Below are positions 1-11,439 of a DNA stretch of 64,000 nucleotides, piece by piece; position 1 is the stretch's first letter, and each line of letters begins with the position of its first letter. Location of the stretch: contig OY743174.1 of assembly GCA_963555705.1 (NCBI GenBank), positions 57,062,234-57,126,233 on the forward strand, written 5' to 3'. Made by a program: the position numbers and the translations under genes. Origin of the DNA: Ligustrum vulgare (lineage: Eukaryota; Streptophyta; Magnoliopsida; Lamiales; Oleaceae). The notes under the pieces were generated by a model. The model ran no database searches. It saw only the letters and a program-made list of their open reading frames with translations, and was not told where the DNA came from.

Positions 1-380
1 TCAGGGGGCCTTTATTCAAGAGTCCCTTCTTTCAGGGGGGGGGGGGGGGGAGGGTTCCTTCTTCAGGGATCCCCTCTTTCAGGGGGGGGGGGGTCCTTCT
101 TCAGGAGTCTTTTCTTCAGGGGACCTTTATTCAAGGGTCCTTTCTTTCAGGGAGTCCTTCTCCAGGAGTTCCCTCTTTCAGGGGGGTCCTTCTTCTGGGA
201 TCCCCTCTTTCAGGGGGGGTTCCTTCTTCAGGAGCCCCTTCTTCAGGTGGCCTTTATTCAACGGTCCCTTCTTTCAGGGAGTCCTTCTCCAGGAGTTCCC
301 TCGTTCAGGGGTCTCCTATTTCAGGGGGGGTCCTTCTTTAGGAGAATTTTTACAAAAGATCCCTTTTAAGGGAGCCTATC
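1..380. repeat. G-rich tandem repeat array
   Basis: Imperfect tandem repeats built on alternating CTTCTTCAGG, CCTCTTTCAGGGG and CCTTTATTCAAGGGTCC blocks, with runs of 5 to 14 G. The array starts before the window. It lies in the internal region of the minus-strand gypsy element whose LTR is at 1343-2050, so it is probably an untranslated or spacer repeat of that element. No ORF is visible in it. Confidence 0.8.
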
Positions 381-1342
381 TGTCTTTCAGGGACTACAAG
401 CTGGGCTTCTTAACATTGAAGGACTTACTTGCTGGCCTCGATAATAGAGATAATGGCTCGTTTTGAGCTTATTGGAGGTCTTATATGCCTATCTCGATGT
501 GAGAGGGCTTAGTGCTCGCCTCAAATAATAATGAATGATGAAATACTTATGATTTGCAAGAAATTTCAAAAACAAGGCAACAATATCCCATAGAAGTGGA
601 TAATATATTGTTAGTTCGAAAAACATGACTTTCAGAGGTACAGGCTTTTTCTTATTTGTAAACTTTGACTGGGCTAATGAGTTTAGTCGGGCTTTAAATT
701 GATCGTGTGGAATGTGAGTTCCATTGCCCAAGCAAGCCACTTTATAATGAGCTATAGCATTGAAAATTTAATATGATTGCTCCTGGTGGTGTATATTGTC
801 CCACATGTAAGCAATTCATGTTTCTATGTGCCCATTTATATTAACTATGCACAAATGAAATAAACAACCAAATATTCTTCATTTTATGGAACCAGGGTCC
901 CACGAATACATTGACCAGTGGACGATTCTAGTATTAAAGGCATGATTTTTCTTTTAATTGTTTCAAAGTACATGCATTATAGGTGACCAACATAATTTAT
1001 CCCACAAATGCTTTTTAATGTGCTAGTTAAATTATTGATCCAAGATTTGGAGCAACTCCAATCATTACCAAAGCTCAACTATCAGGATAAGCAAATAAGC
1101 AACTCAAAGAAAATACTAACCAAGAAGTCCAAATGTTAATGGACCGAAGAAAAATAAATTATTGTGGCCTAATCCATCATATCCGAAGTGAGCAGCCTAA
1201 AGGAAATGCTTTTTTTCTAGGTTGGTATAGTCCTTTTTCACCCTCTTTCAAGATGTTCTCCGCCTTATTTCAAGGTTTCTCGTCACTTTTTGCCACGTGA
1301 TTTCGTGGTTAGAAGTATGGCTTCCCACAGACAGCGCCAAAA

Positions 1343-2050
1343 TGTTGACTACAAAATCCGGCTGAACTTTGGATCAACACGTCTCAGCTCCTCCCTCTTG
1401 AACACGTGGATCTCCTACGCACTATGACAAACAATCAGCTTGCAAAGGGGGCCGAGGTGGCTCCCGTTTGCACTCCGATGCCAAAGTCAGTACTCATTTC
1501 CAGCAAATATAAATTGGGTGCGGGAAATATAAGTGTGTAAAAGAGAGAAAAGGGAGTGAGAGTAAAGTATTGAGTTAGAGTATTGAATTACCAACCATTT
1601 CCTTAGAGGAAAGTGTGTTCTATTTATAGAATGAGTAATTCTCTTAGATTGTGACACGTGTTATGCTTTACACATGGCGAGATCCTAACTATTCATGAGG
1701 TAAACCATTTCTTTGGCTATAATAATTACTACATGTCATATGGATAAAGCAACCATCAAATCCCTTTAAAGATGTTGTCACATCAAGCTATCTTGTCACC
1801 TTTCCAGGGTAGTCACTTCGGCTTAGGAGTATCTCGGCATAAGAATACCTCGACGTAACATTACCCCGACATAGGGGTACCTCGGCATAGCATCACCTCG
1901 GCATAAGGGTACCTCGACATGCAAGAGTCCAGCAAGTTTGGTATCCACAGTTTGGCCTGTAGGTCATGATTAGATGAATGGATGTTTTGTGGATTCCCCG
2001 TTGGGCCCATATGGATGACGTGTTATGTAAAATTAGTCATGGTCGTAACA
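1343..2050 (-). repeat. Gypsy LTR, same family as the solo LTR at 5341-6008
   Basis: Begins TGTTGACTACAAAATCC and ends near GGTCGTAACA. The first 220 bp align closely with the copy at 5341 (shared CGGCTG, GATCAACACGTC, GCAAAGGGGGCCGAGGTG and a GAGAGAAA-rich stretch). The right half has diverged and contains repeated ACCTCGGCATA units around 1815-1920. The right boundary is placed by analogy with the second copy and is less certain. Confidence 0.65.
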
Positions 2051-2585
2051 AACACCAATGGGGTTTGCATCGTTTGGTATTAGAGCTTGGCTCTAATTTG
2101 GTAAACCTATCTTTACTTTCTTCTTATTGTTGTTCTTGTTATTCAAAAAAAAAAAAAAAAAGAAAGAAAGAAAGAAAGAAAATTCATAAAAATTGAGGAA
2201 AATTTCATATGCCCATGAGTATTTCTTGATTCATACATATTGGGCATTTTGTTTGTTGAGTTTGTTGGGTGATTCCATTAGTCATTCACTTGCATTCCTA
2301 TAAGTTCAAAAGTGTGCCTATCAAAGTGTGTGATAAATTGCCCCAAATAGAGCTATCATGTTAAAATCCACTTTTCTCTACACAAAATACTTCCTAATCA
2401 ATTACTTGTTCCTTGTCAAGCCTTTGTGACCTTGTGCCTTTGAATATTTGTCCTACAGATTCATAACCATCTTCTTGTGTTTTAGCATGTAGAGAAAATT
2501 TCACTTGCTCTTGTGCTTATCCTTTCCTACATCTCTTGCTTGTATGTGATTTCATGCTTCACAAGTATTATATCTCTCAATTTAG

Positions 2586-3107
2586 TTGATTATATTCCTT
2601 GCAAATTTGAGTGAAACACGAGAGAAATATTTTTCTTGTGAGAACACTTCACACTTGCACACCATGTCCATTTCCAATGTCCAAATTCAAGAATTGAAGG
2701 AGATGATGCTAAAGCTTTCAACCACCATGGCTAGGGAAATGGAGAAAATTGGAGGAGGGTTGGAAAATTTCAGAACAAGAGGGGAGAGTACATCAACTAG
2801 TATTGTTGAAGAAAAGAGGGATGGTAGGAAAAGGTTGGGGAATGAGTTTGGGAACATTATGTGTAGAGATGGAAGTAGGGAACAAAATGAGAATATGAAT
2901 AGGAAAAGTAGAGAGTGGTTGGATGATAGGAGAAAGGGAGTTGACGAAAATATTGAAAGTGTGAGAATGCAAGATTCATCACTCCTTGGGATGAATAAAA
3001 GTGGAGAGGTAGTGAAGGAGATGAATTCTAGGCCACCAAAATCTTTCGCCCATACTAATGAGATGGAGGAACATGGGGACTATAATATCTACACTAGGTG
3101 TCAGTGA
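2586..3107 (+). pseudogene. Gag-like ORF of the decayed gypsy element
   Basis: Open frame of about 174 codons. The likely start is the internal Met at 2664 (MSISNVQIQELKEMM). The product is charged and coiled-coil-like, rich in Glu, Arg and Lys, without a zinc knuckle. It overlaps the next ORF by 10 bp in another frame. Assignment to gag rests mainly on position, between a primer site and a retroviral-type protease. It is shorter than a normal gypsy gag and lacks the conserved retrotransposon gag core, so it is a fragment. Confidence 0.4.
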
Positions 3108-3586
3108 GTGATAAACCATGTAGTCTCATGATAGATGGGGAGAGTGACACGAATTTGGTGAGTGCTAGTAGGGTGAAGAAATTGGGGCTATCGGTTATGA
3201 AGCATCTTAAGCCTTATGCGTTGCAAAGGTTGAATAACTATGGGGAGGTGAGGGTAAGTGAACAAGTTCTTCTTACTTTTCACATTGGTACTTACAGTAA
3301 TCAAATATTATGTGATGTAGTTCTTATGTACACTACTCACATAATTTTGGAGAAATCTTGGCAACGTGATAGGGAAGTGAAACATCATACCAAGAGGAAC
3401 TGGTATAGCTTTCAAGTAGATGGGAAAAAGGTGGTGCTCCTACCTTTGAGTTTGGAAGAAGTGCAAAAAGATCAAATGAAACTCAAGAAGGAGTTTGAAG
3501 AAGATAAGGAAGTTGAGAAGAAGGAGTGGGAGTTAAAATTAGAAATAGTTGATGAAGCTCCAAATTCTCACGTGGATATTGAATAA
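3098..3586 (+). pseudogene. Retropepsin-like aspartic protease fragment (Ty3/gypsy)
   Basis: About 162 residues. The segment around residues 10-115 has the layout of plant gypsy proteases: a catalytic-loop region CSLMIDGESDTN, where many plant elements have IDGGSCTN, then KLGL, a KHLKPYALQRLNNYGEV block, a QVLLTFHIGTYSNQILCDVV strand and an ILEKSWQRDR flap-type motif. Asp is present, but the following residues differ from the usual D-S/T-G triad, so activity is doubtful. Acidic leftover frames continue to about 4099 with no reverse transcriptase. It is part of a dead element. Confidence 0.7.
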
Positions 3587-4210
3587 ATTGGTGAGGGGGT
3601 GCACGTGCTTACAAATGTAGAGGATGTTGTGGAGGTTAAAAATGTGGGGTATTTGATTGAGAACGATAAATTGGAGGTGGAGATTGAGGGAGGCGAAGAG
3701 AAGAGCCTCGTAGTTCAGGAAGGGGAGTGGGAGTTGAAATATCCCAAATACAAGGATCCATATCTTGTACCTTGTGAAACTAACGATCCCAAACTTCTTG
3801 TAGGTTGAATATAAATGGGGGCTTGAATCACACCCACATTTCCCAATCCAACTTTGTTTCAATATATTCTTGCATCCCAAATGACAGAGTATTCTTGGTT
3901 GACCATGAAGCATGGAGGCCGTAGTTTTCCTTTTGATCCAGAAAGTGAAATGAAACATCTAGAACAAACATATGATTGGGGACAAATCATCCTGAAGAAG
4001 GAGGGTCTTAAGAGAATCATAGGGGCTCGCCAAAGAAAACTTCATCGTTTGAGCCAATACTATTTTGAAGTACATTCTGTGGAGCACCAAGGCAATTAAT
4101 GGCTATTTTGGGAGAAGATTCAAGGCTCAAGCAAATAATTAAATTCAAGAAAAGAAGTCAAGAATCAAGTTGGAGCAAAAAATAAGAAGAAATTGGACTC
4201 CAGCTAATTT

Positions 4211-4367
4211 CGGTCGACCGAAAGTCATTCCGGTCGACCGAAACTCTGCAGAGATTTTGGGGTGCAGCCTCAGTCAGGTTCGGCTGAGAATTGGTCAACC
4301 GAAACTGTCATTTCGATCGACCATGTGATCGATCTAAAATATTTCGGTCGACCGATTCGGTTGACCG
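4211..4367. repeat. Cluster of six CGGTCGACCG-type palindromes
   Basis: Perfect CGGTCGACCG at 4211-4220, 4231-4240 and 4345-4354, with diverged copies at 4292-4301 (TGGTCAACCG), 4314-4322 (CGATCGACC) and 4358-4367 (CGGTTGACCG). Most are followed by AAAC or preceded by TTT. They lie in the non-coding 3' part of the decayed gypsy element. Each could form a short hairpin or bind a dimeric protein; neither is shown. Confidence 0.85.
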
Positions 4368-4936
4368 AAACACCCTGTTTCAGAAAAATGAGATTTTTTG
4401 TGCAATTTCGTATTTACTTCTTTTACCCATATATACACTTTTTCATTTCAAACTCAATTAACTATGATATTCACGATGAATTGCTCTTGAGAGAGTCCCC
4501 CATGGGTAAGGTAAACCCTTTTATCTTGTAATCTTCTTGGAATGTCTTCAACTAATTCTAGAGTATTGTTATTCTTATATTTGTTGTTGATTTTCGTCAC
4601 CTTGAAATTTGTTTAGTTGAAACCCATTAGATTTGGTTCTTTAATAAATAAATTTTGGGTTGAATTTAAATTTGGGTTAAGGTGTTTTATCGCTTTATTT
4701 GTCATATTAGCTTTCTTGAGTTGGTATTAAAATAGTTGTGAGAATTTTTGGTTTAAACACCAAGGGGGTCCTCATCTGTATATTAAGGGTGGACAAAGTA
4801 ATCGAACCAGATCAGACCAAATCAAACCAAACCAAACGGTTTAGTTATGTTCTATATATAAAAAATAATGGTTTGGTTCTTAGAATTAAGAACCATATGG
4901 TTTCTCTTTCCAGAACCAGAACCAAAAACTAAACTC

Positions 4937-4985
<49 letters not shown>
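4937..4985. repeat. (AT)n microsatellite
   Basis: Uninterrupted AT dinucleotide run of roughly 48 bp inside the hAT-like element. Confidence 0.95.
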
Positions 4986-4990
<5 letters not shown>

Positions 4991-5340
4991 TAATTATAAA
5001 TTAGTGGGTATTCATTTCACCCAAAAATTCAAATCTGAAATTATAAATGTGAAATGTACAAAAATATTATTTACCATACATTTTATCTCATTTCCTATTA
5101 GACAAAGATTTTAAATCACAAATCTAAATTCTAATTCTAATTCATTTATCTTCTTTTCAGTTATGGATACACATTCACATGCTTTACTTTCACTCCTATA
5201 ACACAACAATAGTTGGACTCCTTAGTCATCATTGACAGTATTGATGTTTATTTTTTAAAATTTATGTATATATAAATCTCAGCCCAATTTGTCAATTCTT
5301 AAGAATTAACCCAAACTCAAATTGCAAATATCATCCCTAC

Positions 5341-6008
5341 TGTTGACCACAAAATCCGGCTGGACCTTGGATCAACACGTCTTAGCTCCTCCTTCTTGAA
5401 CACGTGAATCTCCTACGCACTAGGACAAATAATCAACTTGCAAAGGGGGCCGAGGTGACTCCCGTTTGCACTCCGATGCCTAAGTCAGTGCTCAGTTTTA
5501 GCAAATATAAATTAGGTACGAGAAATATAAGTGTGTAAAAGAGAGAAAGGGGAGTGAGAGTAAAATATTTAGTTAAGAGAGCGAAAATGCTAATCCCTTA
5601 CATGGCGGGAGGAGGCTTTTATTTATAGAAGGATTCGTTGTTTTGGATTGTGGTACATGACAAATTTTACACGTGTATTCACCCTAGCTCTTGGAGGGGA
5701 CAACCTTACTTTTTGACCGTAATCATTGCTACATTTCATAGGGGATGGGCGCCTGTCTTATCTTAGTAAAGACGATGTCACATCTCTGACTCCATCCCTT
5801 GTCCCATCCCTCTCCTGTGCGTCACCAGCACCTCGGTTAAGCATAAAGCACATCGGCCAGACACAAATCAGTTTGGCCAAAGAGATAAGCGTGATATTCC
5901 ACCTCGACAGTTGTCCCAAGGTGATATTCTAAGCTTTAACCACGGGCTAGAGTCTATTGGGCCTTCGCTGTTGGTCCAATGTGGCGTGTTTTGGGTTCGA
6001 TCTCAACA
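5341..6008. mobile_element. Solo gypsy LTR with short target duplication
   Basis: A 668-bp unit bounded by TGTTGACC and CTCAACA. The tetramer CTAC occurs directly before (5337-5340) and after (6009-6012). No internal retrotransposon sequence adjoins either side, so this is a solo LTR left by recombination. It is the same family as the LTR at 1343-2050. It sits inside the hAT-like element and is therefore younger than it. Confidence 0.75.
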
Positions 6009-6763
6009 CTACCTCACACGACATCACGGTAGAATGGGAGTCAGAACTTCATCATAACCTGTAACTATAAGTCAAAACGGCCTTTATGTTCGATTTTCTA
6101 AGTTTTGACGAGTCGGTGAGTTTCCTTCAGGCGAATTTCTTCATCTTTGACTTAGAATAATATGTTATTTTTTCTAAATTTTTGTATTGTTAACTAGAAA
6201 TTTCATTTTCTATTTAGTAATGATGTGGATGGATTCTAATGAAGAGGCGGATACAAACATGTTTTAATTTGTATTTACTATTTAAAAATTCAAGTAATGA
6301 TCCCAAAACCAAATTAGACCAAACCAAACCAGAATCGATTTGATTCCATATTTTTAAAAAAACCAATTAGTTCGATTATTAAAAACTCATCAATTTATAG
6401 TTTGATTTGGTTCTTCTGGAATCAGAATCAAATCGAATCGAACCACGTCCATCCTTACCCCAGTGTATATCATATCAAAATCAAAAAATAAAAAAAAGGT
6501 TAGAAAAATAAAAATAGAGGACTTTTGGATTGAGCTCGACTGAAAAAAATGATTTCATTCGTCTCCCAAAGACTAGACTGATACAGTCATACAGTTGCTT
6601 CTACGAGTTCATTCCACAGGGGCTCTCCCGATTACACCCGTTTTCACTTGTAAGTTCAACGAAGTTTCATGAATTTTTGCTAAATCCTACTATATGCCTT
6701 GCGTGATTTCGTATAAAGGGGTTGTTCGTTAATTTTCCTTGGACATTGTTGTAAGAAGCTTCA

Positions 6764-8950
6764 ATGGCTGTAAAGCCTTCGTCTTTGAGGTTTTGCTGGA
6801 GAATTCCTAAATTGATTTCTTCAAACGCCTATCTTTCTTCAATTTCTTGTGAAAGTAGCATCCAATCCTACCCAGAAACCCATCAAAACCAATCAGATTC
6901 CTCCGAGTTCGAAGCAAAGATTCAATTTTTAAAGAACAAGCTTCACCCGGATAGTTTAGTTTCTGTTTTGGATAGCACGCCTGATTTAAACTCTTCAATA
7001 AAGCTATTTAAATGGGCTTCCCTTCAAAACCGATTTAATCATACCGCAGATACATATTATAGGATAATACTGAAGTTGGGAATGGCTGGAAATATTGAAG
7101 AAATGGAGGGATTTTGTATTCAGATGGTTAACGATAAATGCTCGGATTTCGGAGAATCTCTCTTGGCATTGATAGATTCATTTGTTAAAAATCACAGGCT
7201 CAATGAAGCTTTAAGGGTTCTCTATGTGATGAACTTAAGCAGTTTTAAGCCCTCTATAGGTGTATTTAATACAATAATGCGTGCACTTTTGGAGGAAAAG
7301 AAAGAATTTAAAGATGTATTGTTCGTCTATAAAGAAATGGTGAAATCGGGAATTCTTCCAGATATCAATACTATGAATTACCTGTTAGATTCATTGTTTG
7401 AGGCTGAGAAAGTTGATACAGCTTTGGATCAGTACAGAAGATTGCATAAGAAAGGATGTAATCCTAATAGTAGGACTTTTCAGATACTTATTAGTAGTCT
7501 TGTTGCTAGGAATCGAGTGGAAGAATCGATTATTTTGCTTGACGAGATGTTTCAAATTGGATGCGAGCCGGATTTGAGTTTCTATATCCATGTAATACCA
7601 ATATTCTGTAGTTTGCAAAATCTTGAGGTAGGGATGAAGTTGCTTAGAATGATGAGAGCTTCTAACATCACTCCAGATTCAGCTACTTATGCGGCTTTGA
7701 TAAATTGTTTTTGCAAGTATCTTCGCTTGGACGACGCTACAAAACTTTTTGAAGAGATGATAGATTGTGGCTTTTCGCCTGAAGAAGATACTTTTTTGGA
7801 TATAGTAAACGGGTTTTGTAAATTAAATAAATTTGCTGAAGCTATTATGTTTTTGGAGGAGAAAAATGTAACCAACACTTCTCCTTACAATACACTTCTT
7901 GAAGCCTTTTGTGCCACTGGTAATTTCTCTATGGCACAAAGCATGTTTTATAGAATGTTTGGGAGGAATATAACTGATGCTTCATCTTGCAATATCCTTA
8001 TCAGATTCCTTTGTGAGAATGCAGCAATTAGTAAAGCGCTGGCGTTTCTATGTAGGATGATTGTTTCTCTATTTGTTCCTGACTCTGCTACTTATTCTGC
8101 TCTTATCATTGGTAACTGCAGAATGGGGAAGTTTGAGGATGCTCTGTATTTGTTTTCCACCGTTAGATCTAAATGTTGGGTTTTGGATTCTGTCTCTTAT
8201 GCTGAACTTGTTGAATGTCTTTGCCGAAGGGAAAATTCTCAAGAGGCAGCTGAAGTCTTTTGCTACATGTCTAGGAGGGGTTGCGCGCTTCAATCTACCT
8301 CTTTCGATAAGTTGATCGAGGAGATGTGTGCGAGTGGAAAGGTCGACAGTGCTTCCAGGTTACTGTCGGTGGCTTACTACTTTGGTACCGTCCTTTTTTG
8401 TTCTACTTACAATAGTATCATGAGAGGTTTATTTAAGTTAGGCCACATGGATGATCTCTTGGTCATGGTTTCAAAGATGATGGTAGTTGGTTGTGCGTTT
8501 GACGAGGAAACTTACTGCATACTTATTCGTAGCACGAGTGCTCTCAATCGAGTAGCGGACTCCATCTCGTTTCTCAACTCGATGCTCGGGGAGGGGTTCC
8601 TACCTGATTCTGATACATTAGTTTGTTTATTGCGTTGTTTAGCGAAGTATTCTCGAGTGCACTTAATCTTGTCATCATTACATAAGCTTACCTCCGAGTC
8701 CGAAACTCTCGATTCTGTGACTTACAACCTGTTGATTAACGGCCTCTGGGGAGAGGGATACAAAGGTGAGGCAAAACAATTGCTGGACTTGATGTTGGAG
8801 AAGGGTTGGGTCCCGGATGCCGCTACTCACGCGTTACTGATGGGATCTGTCTCGAAAGAAGAAATCGAGTTCCAAAAATCTGCTCATGAAAATAGTGGCA
8901 AGTGTGATATGGTCAGTAGCATACTAGCAGAAGGCTTGGTGGAAAGATGA
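6764..8950 (+). CDS. P-class pentatricopeptide repeat (PPR) protein, organelle-targeted
   Basis: One exon encodes 728 residues, normal for a long P-class PPR protein. Residues 1-35 are rich in Ser, Arg and hydrophobic residues with few acids, as in a mitochondrial or plastid transit peptide. From about residue 130 to 690 there are successive 35-residue helical repeats, for example TYAALINCFCKYLRLDDATK, PDSATYSALIIGNCRMGKFE and VTYNLLINGLWGEGYKGEAK. There is no C-terminal E, DYW or SMR domain. PPR proteins bind organelle RNA base by base and act in processing, stability or translation; the target cannot be read from sequence by eye. The start is the first ATG of the frame, after a 5' leader with stops. 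I did not assign an orthologue. The frame is intact, so the gene is probably functional. Confidence 0.95.
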   Translation: MAVKPSSLRFCWRIPKLISSNAYLSSISCESSIQSYPETHQNQSDSSEFEAKIQFLKNKLHPDSLVSVLDSTPDLNSSIKLFKWASLQNRFNHTADTYYRIILKLGMAGNIEEMEGFCIQMVNDKCSDFGESLLALIDSFVKNHRLNEALRVLYVMNLSSFKPSIGVFNTIMRALLEEKKEFKDVLFVYKEMVKSGILPDINTMNYLLDSLFEAEKVDTALDQYRRLHKKGCNPNSRTFQILISSLVARNRVEESIILLDEMFQIGCEPDLSFYIHVIPIFCSLQNLEVGMKLLRMMRASNITPDSATYAALINCFCKYLRLDDATKLFEEMIDCGFSPEEDTFLDIVNGFCKLNKFAEAIMFLEEKNVTNTSPYNTLLEAFCATGNFSMAQSMFYRMFGRNITDASSCNILIRFLCENAAISKALAFLCRMIVSLFVPDSATYSALIIGNCRMGKFEDALYLFSTVRSKCWVLDSVSYAELVECLCRRENSQEAAEVFCYMSRRGCALQSTSFDKLIEEMCASGKVDSASRLLSVAYYFGTVLFCSTYNSIMRGLFKLGHMDDLLVMVSKMMVVGCAFDEETYCILIRSTSALNRVADSISFLNSMLGEGFLPDSDTLVCLLRCLAKYSRVHLILSSLHKLTSESETLDSVTYNLLINGLWGEGYKGEAKQLLDLMLEKGWVPDAATHALLMGSVSKEEIEFQKSAHENSGKCDMVSSILAEGLVER

Positions 8951-10480
8951 CAAATTTGCCTCCTCAGCTGATCAGCTCTTATGAAATACTTCTTGACCAG
9001 CTGGTCGAACCACTAATCGAATGTTCCCGTGGGATAATGAATTGAGATAGGGCACGTTCTCGAAGAAGCCGAGCCTCTTGGGCAGGTTTGTTCATCTCTT
9101 ATATCTTGTTTGCGTAGTGTTTCTATTAAGTAGTGTTTCTATTAAGGAATTCAAGATTGGTCTGCTCAAATGAGTCACCATTTTGAGGGGCATGTTTAGA
9201 GATAAAATCCCACATCGATTAAAGATGAAAATATAGACCAATTTATAATAGTTTGGACTATTTCTCTTAACAGTTGACATACCCCAAATCTTAACGATTT
9301 CTATAAATTGTCGTAGGTTGGCAATTGAAAAGATCATTTAGAACCAATTCATTTCTTTGTCATTGCATAATAGTTCATCGCATCAAATTACTTGCTTCAT
9401 TTGATCTGCCGCCTGTTTCTGAGTCCGCCATAATTTTCCTCTTAGGATATCACGCGACATTTTTCGAGGATGCTCAGAAGTTTGAAATCTTATTAAAGGA
9501 TTACTCGACATTTTCAGGCACGAGTAACTGCAGAACTTTGACTCCTTTAGTTCCATTTGTACACGAACGATCTCAAAACTCGTCCCAGAAATGTTATCCT
9601 AGCATCTTATAATGTTTGTTGAGGAGTTGGGAGTCCTATGATGACAATGACATCCGAGTGCAGAGATAGTGGTTCGACCAACATAATTTTAGAATTATGT
9701 GCAGGCTAAGAATTTGATGCCATCTCTCTTGAAATTCTCTGTTCCCATGAATGTTACCTGTCTATCAACCTATGTGAGTGGGTGTACAATAAGTATACAA
9801 TAAAAAGTGTACACATGACTTTATTCATTTGCTCAATGGTTCCCATTATATGAGTTTTCAGAAATTGATGCTTCGTTCGGCAACATCAACATCTTTATGA
9901 TCATTACAATTTCTCAAATCACTTTTTAATTACATATATTTTCTCTCTTCATGTTTTAAACACACATTTTATTAAAAAAAACACAAACAAATTACATTAG
10001 AACATTTCGAATAAAAGTGTATATTAGTTCTAATTAGTGATTTAGATTCTCAAATTCACCAGAATTTTCTTCAATGGGAGAGTGTAAAAGAGATGTAAAT
10101 TAGAATTTTGGTCAAAGATTTAAAAAATGATCCACTTTTGCATTTAGTTTCACATTCATATGGAAGAAATTTCACCTAAACTTAATTATCAATTCATAAA
10201 ATTTTGATGCTAGATAAATAATTTGCTTATATTATATTAATTTATATTAAAATTTGAATTTCTTATATTAATTTGCACATCTTTAATATTTTTATATTTT
10301 TATTTTCTTAACCAAATCTCTAATTTTTTAGGTCGATTTGTTCGTAATATTTATATATATATATATATATATGCACAAATAAGAAAAATAGATTAACATA
10401 TAATTTACGAACTAAAAAAATGTTCAAAAACTAAATTTAACTCGTATAACTTACATCTATCCATTGGAGTAAAATTTTGA
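8951..10480. other. Intergenic region downstream of the PPR gene
   Basis: The first several hundred bases are probably 3' UTR. At 9195-9260 there is a short block with ATAAAATCCCACATCGATTA, a phrase common in plant LTR ends, but no boundaries could be set. The rest is AT-rich with a short (TA)n tract near 10352-10372. No supportable gene was seen. Confidence 0.5.
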
Positions 10481-10657
10481 GCCTTTGTTCGGATCCAACT
10501 GTTTTTTTGGTTTATAAATCAAATTTTAAACTATACAATTCCCCAAATCAATAACAAACCATACAAATTTTCTCTTTTTACTTTTTAACCATCCATCTAC
10601 CTAAAAAAAAGGTGAAATAATTTAGTTTTTAAACCATTGTAGCCTCCGAACAGAGGC
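10481..10657. mobile_element. Tourist-like MITE (family A)
   Basis: The terminal inverted repeat GCCTTTGTTCGGA pairs with TCCGAACAGAGGC at the right end. It is flanked by TGA on the left and TAA on the right, a degraded 3-bp duplication of the TAA/TTA type used by PIF/Harbinger elements. The interior carries the family phrase TTTCTCTTTTTACTTTTTAACC. It is non-coding, 177 bp. Confidence 0.75.
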
Positions 10658-10758
10658 TAATATAAAGGGGTGTATATTGAGATGAAAAAGTAATTTCGAA
10701 GATGCTAATTTAAATTTAGATCACGGTTGAAAATGCTCTTGTAATAATGAGATTCTAG

Positions 10759-11439
10759 TAGGGTTGAACATGGTTTAGTTGGACGGTTTGTAACAATATT
10801 TCAAACCAAATCATTTAAAATGGTTTGAAGTTTTTTTAAATTAAATCAAACCATTTCACGTTTTAAACCAAACCAAACTATTTTTTGTGATTTGGTACGG
10901 TTTGAAACAGTAGATTGCGAACGAATGAATTAGTATAGTACAAAGTGAACTCAAAGATACATATTTATCTAAAATTTCAAGTTAAAACTAACTCAATAAT
11001 AATATTCAATTTCTAATTGAGTGCATTGCTGTGAATCAATTCATGTTGATAAACAAACTAATATATTAAAACAAACATTTAAAATTTTCTTAAAGAAACC
11101 ATAGTTAGGTCTTACATCAAAAAATTTATTTTAATAAAATGTCTTAGATAATGATTATGAAATGTATGAGCAAAAATTCTTTTCAAATGATTTTGGATTT
11201 GAACAAATGAATCTTTGAATACTTAATTCCTTAATTTTGATTCATTGATGATAAAAAGTGTGCTACATTTTTTTTTTTTAAATTGAATGTTTGTTGTTAT
11301 TTCTTTTTTTATAATTTTTTAAAATTTGGTGGGTAGGCGACGGTTTGAAATCTCGATTTTGACAATTGAAACCTAAATTAAACCATTTCACATTTGAAAT
11401 CGAACCAATCAAACCATTTGTTACGATTTGATATTCCTA
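10759..11439. mobile_element. Non-autonomous hAT element with perfect 8-bp target duplication
   Basis: Ends TAGGGTTGAAC (left) and GATATTCCTA (right; inverse TAGGAATATC). GATTCTAG lies immediately outside both ends (10751-10758 and 11440-11447). Subterminal regions on both sides are dense in AAACCATTT and GGTTTG motifs, resembling transposase-binding repeats. The element is 681 bp with no ORF of note, so it needs a transposase from elsewhere. Confidence 0.88.

Larger units (their letters stand above)
1..2050 (-). mobile_element. Ty3/gypsy element, 5' end (rest lies outside the window)
   Basis: Read on the minus strand, an LTR (1343-2050) is followed at once by a primer-binding-site-like stretch (about 1321-1342, TTTTGGCGCTGTCTGTGGGA), the form seen in Tat/Athila-type gypsy elements. 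The internal region then runs to the left through non-coding sequence and the G-rich tandem array. No gag or pol similarity is visible in the 1.3 kb of internal sequence here. The other LTR is not in the window, so the element cannot be dated. Confidence 0.65.
2051..4780 (+). mobile_element. Decayed Ty3/gypsy element with gag-like and protease remnants
   Basis: A methionine-tRNA-type primer site with one mismatch (TGGTATTAGAGC, 2075-2086) is followed by an A-rich leader, a gag-like ORF, an aspartic protease ORF and a short acidic segment. Reverse transcriptase, RNase H and integrase are absent, so a large internal deletion or a non-autonomous form is likely. The right part (4200-4780) is non-coding, carries a cluster of palindromes and may include U3-like sequence (CCATATATACAC near 4428). 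Its own LTRs were not recognised; the neighbouring gypsy LTR may have inserted into the left one. Confidence 0.6.
4784..6462. mobile_element. Non-autonomous hAT-like element, split by a solo LTR
   Basis: The left end TAAGGGTGGAC (4784) matches the inverted right end GTCCATCCTTA (6449-6457, then CCCCA). Both ends lead into subterminal blocks rich in AACCAAACC and GAATCGAACC motifs. Flanking 8-mers CTGTATAT (4776-4783) and GTGTATAT (6463-6470) agree at 7 of 8 bases, as expected of a hAT target duplication. The interior holds an (AT)n tract (about 4937-4985) and the gypsy LTR at 5341-6008. No transposase ORF is visible. The extra CCCCA at the right end weakens the boundary call. Confidence 0.5.

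Noticed and set aside
2586..4099. Host protein-coding gene
   Set aside because: Primer-site-like sequence before it and a retropepsin-type domain identify it as a gypsy remnant.
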